Below are positions 1 through 3,890 of a DNA stretch of 5,507 nt, piece by piece. Made by a program: the position numbers and the translations under genes. The notes beneath the pieces were generated by a model. That model made no database searches and was not told the origin of the DNA. It saw only the letters and a list, made by a program, of their open reading frames with translations. The stretch's first letter is position 1, and every line of letters begins with the position of its first letter. Source of the DNA: Natrialbaceae archaeon Tc-Br11_E2g1 (GTDB lineage Archaea > Halobacteriota > Halobacteria > Halobacteriales > Natrialbaceae); contig LKNC01000194.1 in assembly GCA_001564255.1 (NCBI GenBank), positions 1-5,507 on the forward strand. Reading direction: 5' to 3'.

Positions 1-60
1 ACCTTTTTGCCCTCGAGGCCACGGGAGAAAATCGACAGACGCGCGTCAGACGGTCCACAA

Positions 61-93
61 CGCTTATTCGCGCGGGCCCGGGTTGTAGTATCA
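61..93 (+). promoter_or_regulatory. Predicted dacZ promoter (TATA-like box at 64-68)
   Basis: A TTATT core at 64-68, set in otherwise GC-rich DNA, is centred about 28 bases before the ATG at 94. That is the spacing of a haloarchaeal TATA box to a transcription start lying at the start codon, so the mRNA is probably leaderless. No Shine-Dalgarno motif precedes the ATG, which agrees. The box is the main reason for choosing ATG 94 over the TTG at 7. Bases 1-60 show no gene that I can support. Confidence 0.5.
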
Positions 94-906
94 ATGGCCG
101 GATTAGACGACGTGTTCGGGGATATCTTCTCGGACGTCGATGCGGTTGCGCTCTTCTCGCCGAGTAGCTCTTACTACGAGCGCGTCGTGGATATCGACGA
201 CCTCGAGGTGATCGTCGTCGGCACGGACAACGCCGTCGGTGCGGACGTGTTCGTCGAGTTGCCCCTCGAGTTCGACGACGTCACCGACAGGGTGCGTTTC
301 GGACTCGAGGGCGGTCTCGAGAACGACGTGATCGACGACGGGGACGTGCTGGCGTGTGCGACGAGTGTGTTCGACGACGGGATCGACACCGTCTCGCGGG
401 TGCGGGTAACCGCCGAGAACGGGACGGGGATCTACGATCTGTTCGCGAAGTCCCGGCCGGACTCGGAGGTGGTGAAGTCGGTCCTCGAACTCGCGATCGA
501 ACTGGGGAAGAAAGGACAGAAGGGGAAACCCGTCGGCGCGTTGTTCGTCGTCGGCGACGCGGGGAAGGTGATGAACAAGTCCCGACCGCTGTCGTACAAT
601 CCATTCGAGAAGTCCCACGTGAACGTGGGTGATCCGATCGTGAACGTCATGTTAAAGGAGTTCTCGCGGCTCGACGGGGCGTTCGTCATCTCCGATTCGG
701 GGAAGATCGTCTCTGCGTACCGCTATCTGGAACCCTCGGCGGAGGGCGTCGACATTCCGAAAGGCCTCGGTGCACGGCACATGGCAGGGGGTGCGATCAC
801 CCGCGATACGAACGCTATCGCCATCGTCCTCTCCGAGAGCGACGGGATGGTGCGGGCGTTCAAAGCCGGGGAGATCGTCCTGGAGGTCGACCCGGAGGAG
901 TACTGA
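94..906 (+). CDS. dacZ: Diadenylate cyclase DacZ (c-di-AMP synthase)
   Basis: This 270-residue protein should condense two ATP into cyclic di-AMP plus pyrophosphate in the cytoplasm. In haloarchaea this messenger is tied to osmotic and potassium homeostasis. The C-terminal half (about residues 120-270) is a DAC/DisA_N domain. It carries D194-G195-A196, matching the DGA motif, and R228-H229, matching the RH of the RHR-type ATP-binding motif, in the context GLGARHMAGGAITRDT. The N-terminal ~115 residues form an acidic alpha/beta-looking domain; archaeal DacZ proteins carry an N-terminal regulatory-type domain, and I recall it being described as pyruvate-kinase-C-terminal-like. The length is normal for an archaeal DacZ. 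The frame is open upstream to a TTG at 7, but those extra 29 residues are Arg-rich and cover the TATA box, so ATG 94 is preferred. The stop lies one base before the channel gene. Family assignment is secure; activity is inferred. Confidence 0.93.
   Translation: MAGLDDVFGDIFSDVDAVALFSPSSSYYERVVDIDDLEVIVVGTDNAVGADVFVELPLEFDDVTDRVRFGLEGGLENDVIDDGDVLACATSVFDDGIDTVSRVRVTAENGTGIYDLFAKSRPDSEVVKSVLELAIELGKKGQKGKPVGALFVVGDAGKVMNKSRPLSYNPFEKSHVNVGDPIVNVMLKEFSRLDGAFVISDSGKIVSAYRYLEPSAEGVDIPKGLGARHMAGGAITRDTNAIAIVLSESDGMVRAFKAGEIVLEVDPEEY
894..898 (+). promoter_or_regulatory. Shine-Dalgarno motif for the channel gene
   Basis: GGAGG lies inside the last codons of dacZ, nine bases before the ATG at 908. 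It complements the anti-SD end of 16S rRNA and fixes the channel start at 908 rather than at the earlier in-frame GTG/ATG codons inside dacZ. Leaderless first genes followed by SD-led downstream genes are a common haloarchaeal operon arrangement, so this supports a dacZ-channel transcript with coupled translation. Confidence 0.6.
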
Positions 907-907
907 G

Positions 908-1675
908 ATGGTAGCGTGGCAGGCTCTGATCGACGAACCGACCGTTCTTGCGGCGGCCGTGCTCGTCTTGGGGTTCGTCGTCGGCTATCTCGTCGGACGG
1001 CTCAACGAACAGCTGTTGACCGCCTCGGGCGTTCCCGACGCCGTCGAGGGGACACCGTTCGAACGGACCGCACAGTCACTGGGGACCTCGACCGTCGAGA
1101 TCGTCGCCCGGATCAGCTCGTGGTTCATCTACGGGATCGCGATCCTCACGGCGGTCCACATCGCACAGTTGCTCGATACCGACGCGTTCTGGCTGCGAGT
1201 AACTGAGTTCGTCCCGCAGGTCTTTATCGCCGTACTCGTACTTATTCTCGGTTTTATTATCGCCGACAAGGCCGAACTCTACGTGAGCGAGTATTTTCGC
1301 GGTGTCAAACTCCCGGAGGTCTCGATCGTCCCGAAGGTGGTCAAATACTCCGTGCTCTACGTTACCTTCCTCATCGCACTCGCCCAGGTCGGGGTGCGTG
1401 TACTCGCACTCGTGGTCTTGCTCGCCGTCTACGCCGCCGGCATCGTCTTCGTCGGTGCCTACGCGTTCAAGGACTTCCTCGTCTCGAGTGCCGTCGGCAT
1501 CTACCTGTTGCTCGAGCAACCCTACAGTATCGGCGACCGGGTACGGATCGGCGACCAGACGGGGATCGTTCAGGAAGTCGACCTGTTCGTGACGAAGATC
1601 GAATCCGATTCCGAGGAGTACATCGTCCCAAACCGGGAGGTCTTCGAGGAGGGGATCGTCCGTCTGCGTGAGTGA
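908..1675 (+). CDS. Short MscS-like mechanosensitive ion channel
   Basis: This 255-residue membrane protein probably opens under membrane tension to release ions and solutes on hypo-osmotic shock. Hydrophobic helices lie at about residues 12-30, 66-88, 102-120, 142-160 and 163-185. They are followed by an amphipathic pore-lining stretch ending in LLLEQPYSIGDRVRIGD (200-216). This is the MscS signature, in which the beta domain starts right after the pore helix. The beta domain continues through G219, the KIES segment and IVPN (239-242), which matches the conserved 'PN' loop of MscS proteins. The protein stops about ten residues later, so the C-terminal alpha/beta vestibule domain of E. coli MscS is absent. 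The start follows dacZ by one base and has an SD motif at 894-898, so both genes should be co-translated. An earlier in-frame start inside dacZ (about 770) would add an Arg/Ser-rich out-of-frame translation of dacZ and is rejected. Gating by c-di-AMP is possible but not shown by the sequence. Confidence 0.88.
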   Translation: MVAWQALIDEPTVLAAAVLVLGFVVGYLVGRLNEQLLTASGVPDAVEGTPFERTAQSLGTSTVEIVARISSWFIYGIAILTAVHIAQLLDTDAFWLRVTEFVPQVFIAVLVLILGFIIADKAELYVSEYFRGVKLPEVSIVPKVVKYSVLYVTFLIALAQVGVRVLALVVLLAVYAAGIVFVGAYAFKDFLVSSAVGIYLLLEQPYSIGDRVRIGDQTGIVQEVDLFVTKIESDSEEYIVPNREVFEEGIVRLRE

Positions 1676-1694
1676 TCACCGTCGAGAACCCACG

Positions 1695-1725
1695 CTTTCA
1701 TCATCCGGGCCACGAATCGACGCGT
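1695..1725 (+). promoter_or_regulatory. Possible weak promoter for the 72-residue membrane protein
   Basis: A short T-rich box (CTTTCA, 1695-1700) is centred about 28 bases before ATG 1726. That position would give a leaderless transcript. No SD motif is seen before the ATG. The box is poor compared with those at 64 and 3860, so the gene may instead be read through from the dacZ operon, 50 bases upstream. Confidence 0.3.
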
Positions 1726-1944
1726 ATGAACTTCCGACAGCGGTTGATAACCAGCGCGCTCTGGCTCGCCGTCGCGCTCGTGATGGCAGTAACGCTCGAT
1801 CTGGGTGTTCCGTCGACGGCCAACGAAGCCGCACGGGCGTTCGTCGTCGTCGTCGCACTCTTGCTCGCGGCGATCTACCTCCTCGATCCGAACGGACTCG
1901 TCAGCCAGAAGCCGTTTCCGGACGACGACGACCTCTTCGAGTAG
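1726..1944 (+). CDS. Small two-helix membrane protein, unknown function
   Basis: I do not recognise this 72-residue protein. It begins MNFRQRLITSALW, with basic residues followed by a membrane helix at about 8-26. A short loop (DLGVPSTANEAAR) follows, then a second helix at about 35-52. A cytoplasmic tail ends in DDDDLFE. The basic N-terminus suggests that both ends face the cytoplasm. It lies 50 bases after the channel gene on the same strand and could be part of the same transcript. A longer form starting at GTG 1672 would overlap the channel stop by four bases (GTGA), a classic coupled arrangement. However, its 18 extra residues (polar, with two adjacent His) read like untranslated leader, and ATG 1726 gives a cleaner membrane protein. 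The real-gene call rests on the regular hydrophobic pattern, acidic tail and codon bias. Confidence 0.7.
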   Translation: MNFRQRLITSALWLAVALVMAVTLDLGVPSTANEAARAFVVVVALLLAAIYLLDPNGLVSQKPFPDDDDLFE

Positions 1945-1953
1945 CCCGTCGGG

Positions 1954-2027
1954 TCGAGCCTCACGCTCGGTTGTGCGGGCTCGAGGCGTCGGTAGTACTG
2001 CGAAACCCCGTCGACCCTTTGCGTTTT
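1954..2027 (+). terminator. Candidate terminator of the dacZ cluster (hairpin plus T-rich tract)
   Basis: Ten bases after the stop of the small membrane gene, TCGAGCC (1954-1960) pairs with GGCTCGA (1978-1984), and CAC (1962-1964) can pair with GTG (1973-1975) inside the loop. Further on, two short T-runs (2018-2020 and 2024-2027) give the kind of U-rich tract that archaeal RNA polymerase uses to terminate. The hairpin and T-tract are about 33 bases apart, so this is not a bacterial-style intrinsic terminator. The T-tract is the more relevant part. Weak evidence. Confidence 0.3.
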
Positions 2028-2061
2028 GGCTCCCCTCGGAAGCGACGTCGAACTGGAGAAC

Positions 2062-2080
2062 CGACACGGTCGGCGTGTCG
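2062..2080 (-). terminator. Candidate hairpin terminator of leuA
   Basis: CGACACG (2062-2068) and CGTGTCG (2074-2080) form a perfect seven-base-pair stem with a five-base loop. It starts 16 bases past the leuA stop in the direction of transcription. No strong U-tract follows on the minus strand, so it may stabilise the 3' end rather than terminate. Apart from this and the plus-strand hairpin, the 152-base convergent gap 1945-2096 holds nothing I can support. Confidence 0.3.
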
Positions 2081-2096
2081 TCGGATCGGTAACTCG

Positions 2097-3623
2097 CTAG
2101 TCGTCAGCCGGCACCGACAGATCCCGTTCGTCCTCGAGTAACCGATCGAGCGCGTCGACCATCGCGGTGACGCTCGCTCGCGTGATGTCGCCCTCGCTTC
2201 GAGCGACGGTGACGGTGCGGTCGTCACGACTCATCGTCACCTCGACGGTGACGACGGCGTCGGTACCGCCGGTGACGGCGTCGACGTGGTAGGACTCGAG
2301 TTCGGCGGTGGCAGCAGACCCAAGCGCCTCACGCACCGCGGAGACGGCGGCGTCGACCGGGCCGGAGCCGGTGCCGGCGGCGACCCGTTCCTCGCCGGCG
2401 ACGTCGAGTCTGACACTCGCCGTGGGGACGGCACCACCGCTGGTGGCGTTGAGATCGAGCAGTTCGACGATACGCTCGCGGTCGTCGCCGGTGACGTCCT
2501 CGGCGATGGCGAGCAAGTCGGCGTCGGTGACCCGCCGTCCGCGATCGCCCAGTTCCGTAACGCGACCGGCGATCTCGCCGATCTCCCCGTCGCTTGCCTC
2601 GACGCCGTGTTCTTCGAGGGTGGCCTCGACGCTCGCACGGCCGGTGTGTTTGCCCAGCGCGAGGCGTCGTTCCCTCCCGACGGTCTCGGGTGGGTAGGGC
2701 TCGTACATCTTGTCGTCTTTGAGCGTCCCGTCGGTGTGGATGCCACTCTCGTGGGTGAAAGCGTTCTCGCCGATGACCGCCTTGTTCGGGGGGAGGGCGA
2801 CGCCCGTGGTCCGGGAGACGATCTGTGCGAGGTCGTACACCCGCTCTAGCTCGAGCGTCTCGATGTCGTAGACGTGTGCGAGGGCGATCGCGACCTCTTC
2901 TAAGGCGACGTTCCCCGCGCGCTCGCCCAAGCCGTTTACCGTACAGTGGACGAGGTCCGCTCCCGCAGCGATCGCCGCTAAGGCGTTCGTGACGCCCAAC
3001 CCGAGGTCGTCGTGGGTGTGGGCGCTGACGGGACCGAGTTCCGACAGGCGGGAGACGGCCTCGTAGGTGCGTTCCGGTCCCGTGTGGCCGACGGTGTCCG
3101 CGAAACAGACCCGGTCGGCGCCGGCCTCGAGTGCCGTTTCCATCAGTTGCTCGAGGTACTCGAGGTCCGCACGCGAGCCGTCCTCGCCGATGACTTCGAC
3201 CCACAGGCCCTCTTCTTTGGCGTAAGCCACGAGCTCTGCAGTTTTCTCCAGGTTTCGCTCTTTGGTCGAGCCGACCTTGTCCTCGACGTGGCGGTCGCTC
3301 GCCGGCACGACGAGGTGGATACCGTCGACGCCACACTCGAGTGCGAGGTCGACGTCGTTTTTCAGTCCCCGACAGAAGCTCGTTACCAGTGCATCGAGCT
3401 CGAGGTCGGCCACTCTGGAGATGCCCTGGCGTTCGCCGGGGCCGGTGCAGGCGCTTCCCGCCTCGATGACGTCGACGCCGGCGCGCTCTAGGGCCCGGGC
3501 GATCTCGACTTTCTCGTCGGGTGACAGTGAGATGCCGGGAGCTTGCTCGCCGTCGCGAAGCGTCGTATCCAGGAGTTGTACAGTCCGATCGTCGTCTACG
3601 GTGAGTGCATCACGGCCTACCAT
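2097..3623 (-). CDS. leuA: 2-isopropylmalate synthase / citramalate synthase family enzyme
   Basis: This 508-residue enzyme condenses acetyl-CoA with a 2-keto acid. The substrate would be 2-ketoisovalerate for leucine synthesis, or possibly pyruvate to give citramalate for isoleucine. The HMGL-like TIM barrel (about residues 15-275) starts with LLDTTLRDGEQAPG, giving catalytic R23 and metal-binding D24. Zn ligands H202 and H204 lie in AHTHDDLGLG, and N238 ends the second signature GLGERAGN. The linker motif HESGIHTDG (291-299) follows. About residues 385-500 form a LeuA_dimer regulatory domain, including GTGSGPVDAA (417-426), the usual site of end-product (leucine-type) feedback. All key residues are present. 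ATG 3623 is chosen because the domain begins soon after it; the frame is open to a GTG at 3782, but that extension covers the likely TATA box. No ilv or other leu gene lies beside it in the window. The citramalate alternative cannot be excluded from motifs alone. Confidence 0.9.
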   Translation of the reverse strand: MVGRDALTVDDDRTVQLLDTTLRDGEQAPGISLSPDEKVEIARALERAGVDVIEAGSACTGPGERQGISRVADLELDALVTSFCRGLKNDVDLALECGVDGIHLVVPASDRHVEDKVGSTKERNLEKTAELVAYAKEEGLWVEVIGEDGSRADLEYLEQLMETALEAGADRVCFADTVGHTGPERTYEAVSRLSELGPVSAHTHDDLGLGVTNALAAIAAGADLVHCTVNGLGERAGNVALEEVAIALAHVYDIETLELERVYDLAQIVSRTTGVALPPNKAVIGENAFTHESGIHTDGTLKDDKMYEPYPPETVGRERRLALGKHTGRASVEATLEEHGVEASDGEIGEIAGRVTELGDRGRRVTDADLLAIAEDVTGDDRERIVELLDLNATSGGAVPTASVRLDVAGEERVAAGTGSGPVDAAVSAVREALGSAATAELESYHVDAVTGGTDAVVTVEVTMSRDDRTVTVARSEGDITRASVTAMVDALDRLLEDERDLSVPADD

Positions 3624-3636
3624 GAAGGAAGTAGAA

Positions 3637-3717
3637 TCAGTGTCGCGGTTGAATTTCTCGGCCAGCCGCCTCGCGGCGACTTCCTCTATCCTCCACAGCG
3701 GGCGTATCTCGTGCCAT
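3637..3717 (-). CDS. Putative 26-codon upstream ORF in the leuA leader
   Basis: ATG 3717 opens a 26-residue frame (MARDTPAVEDRGSRREAAG at its start, then REIQPRH) ending in TGA, 13 bases before the leuA ATG and in a different frame. The TATA box at 3744-3750 predicts transcription starting at about 3719-3721, only a few bases before this ATG. By the usual haloarchaeal rule, this would therefore be the leaderless translated ORF of the message. The peptide has no Leu and only one Val and one Ile, so it is not a classic leucine attenuation peptide. It may simply be a chance open frame in GC-rich DNA; its placement is the main evidence. Confidence 0.25.
   Translation of the reverse strand: MARDTPAVEDRGSRREAAGREIQPRH
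3665..3677 (-). repeat. Small hairpin in the leuA leader
   Basis: On the minus strand GCCGC and GCGGC form a five-base-pair GC stem around a three-base loop, about 42 bases before the leuA start codon and within the predicted leader. It could affect ribosome access or pausing. Such short GC hairpins are also expected by chance at this base composition. Confidence 0.25.
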
Positions 3718-3726
3718 GTGTACCAC

Positions 3727-3741
3727 CCCCTTGCAGAGGGG
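3727..3741. promoter_or_regulatory. Inverted repeat between leuA TATA box and transcription start
   Basis: CCCCT (3727-3731) and AGGGG (3737-3741) are exact inverted repeats around TGCAG. They fill the space between the TATA box (3744-3750) and the predicted start near 3720 on the minus strand. A dimeric repressor bound here would block polymerase recruitment, so this is a candidate operator, for instance for amino-acid control of leuA. The arms are short and no regulator can be named. Confidence 0.3.
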
Positions 3742-3743
3742 CC

Positions 3744-3750
3744 TATAAAA
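3744..3750 (-). promoter_or_regulatory. Predicted main TATA box of leuA
   Basis: The minus strand reads TTTTATA here, the best TATA match upstream of leuA. It predicts a start at about 3720 and therefore a leader of roughly 95 bases, unusual for haloarchaea. A weaker alternative, AGAAATTC at 3651-3658, is centred about 31 bases before the leuA ATG and would give a nearly leaderless message. Both could be used. Read on the plus strand the same element is TATAAAA, but no gene starts at the matching distance in that direction. Confidence 0.5.
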
Positions 3751-3806
3751 CACCATTGGATCCGGTATCGCCGTGAGGACACCTGGCGGGCGGACGTTGG
3801 GTTGTG

Positions 3807-3816
3807 GTTTCGAAAC
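3807..3816. promoter_or_regulatory. Perfect 10-base palindrome in the divergent promoter region
   Basis: GTTTCGAAAC is its own reverse complement. It sits about 60 bases upstream of the leuA TATA box and about 45 bases upstream of the TATA box of the divergent zinc-ribbon gene. This position would suit an activator or repressor serving either gene. The rest of 3751-3858 is a relatively AT-rich spacer without a supported gene. Confidence 0.25.
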
Positions 3817-3856
3817 TGGTAAATTCTGCACGGACACCGTATGATAGATTTCAGAA

Positions 3857-3890
3857 TAGTTTATATGGTGTGTTATACAGAAAATACATC
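3857..3890 (+). promoter_or_regulatory. Predicted promoter of the zinc-ribbon membrane gene
   Basis: TTTATAT at 3860-3866 is centred about 28 bases before ATG 3891 in an AT-rich stretch and is a good archaeal TATA box. The spacing predicts transcription starting at or next to the ATG, giving a leaderless mRNA. No Shine-Dalgarno motif is present, consistent with that. Confidence 0.6.

Noticed and set aside
7..93. N-terminal extension of dacZ from TTG 7
   Set aside because: It is Arg-rich, covers the TATA-like box, and makes the protein longer than the family; ATG 94 fits better.
770..907. N-terminal extension of the channel gene inside dacZ
   Set aside because: It is an out-of-frame translation of the dacZ end; an SD motif and ATG at 908 give a proper start.
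1568..2092. Small open frames across the channel end, the two-helix gene and the convergent gap (both strands)
   Set aside because: They are Arg/Ser-rich shadow frames with no start signals and no sensible protein composition.
2286..3491. Long plus-strand open frames opposite leuA
   Set aside because: These are antisense shadows caused by GC-rich third positions; they have no domains, and leuA on the minus strand has all family motifs.
3624..3782. leuA extended to GTG 3782 (561 residues)
   Set aside because: The extension covers the predicted TATA box and dyad, has no domain, and contains no in-frame start after the predicted transcription start until ATG 3623.
3871..3879. TGTTATACA as an operator between TATA box and start of the zinc-ribbon gene
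   Set aside because: The arms are only three bases long, too short to support.
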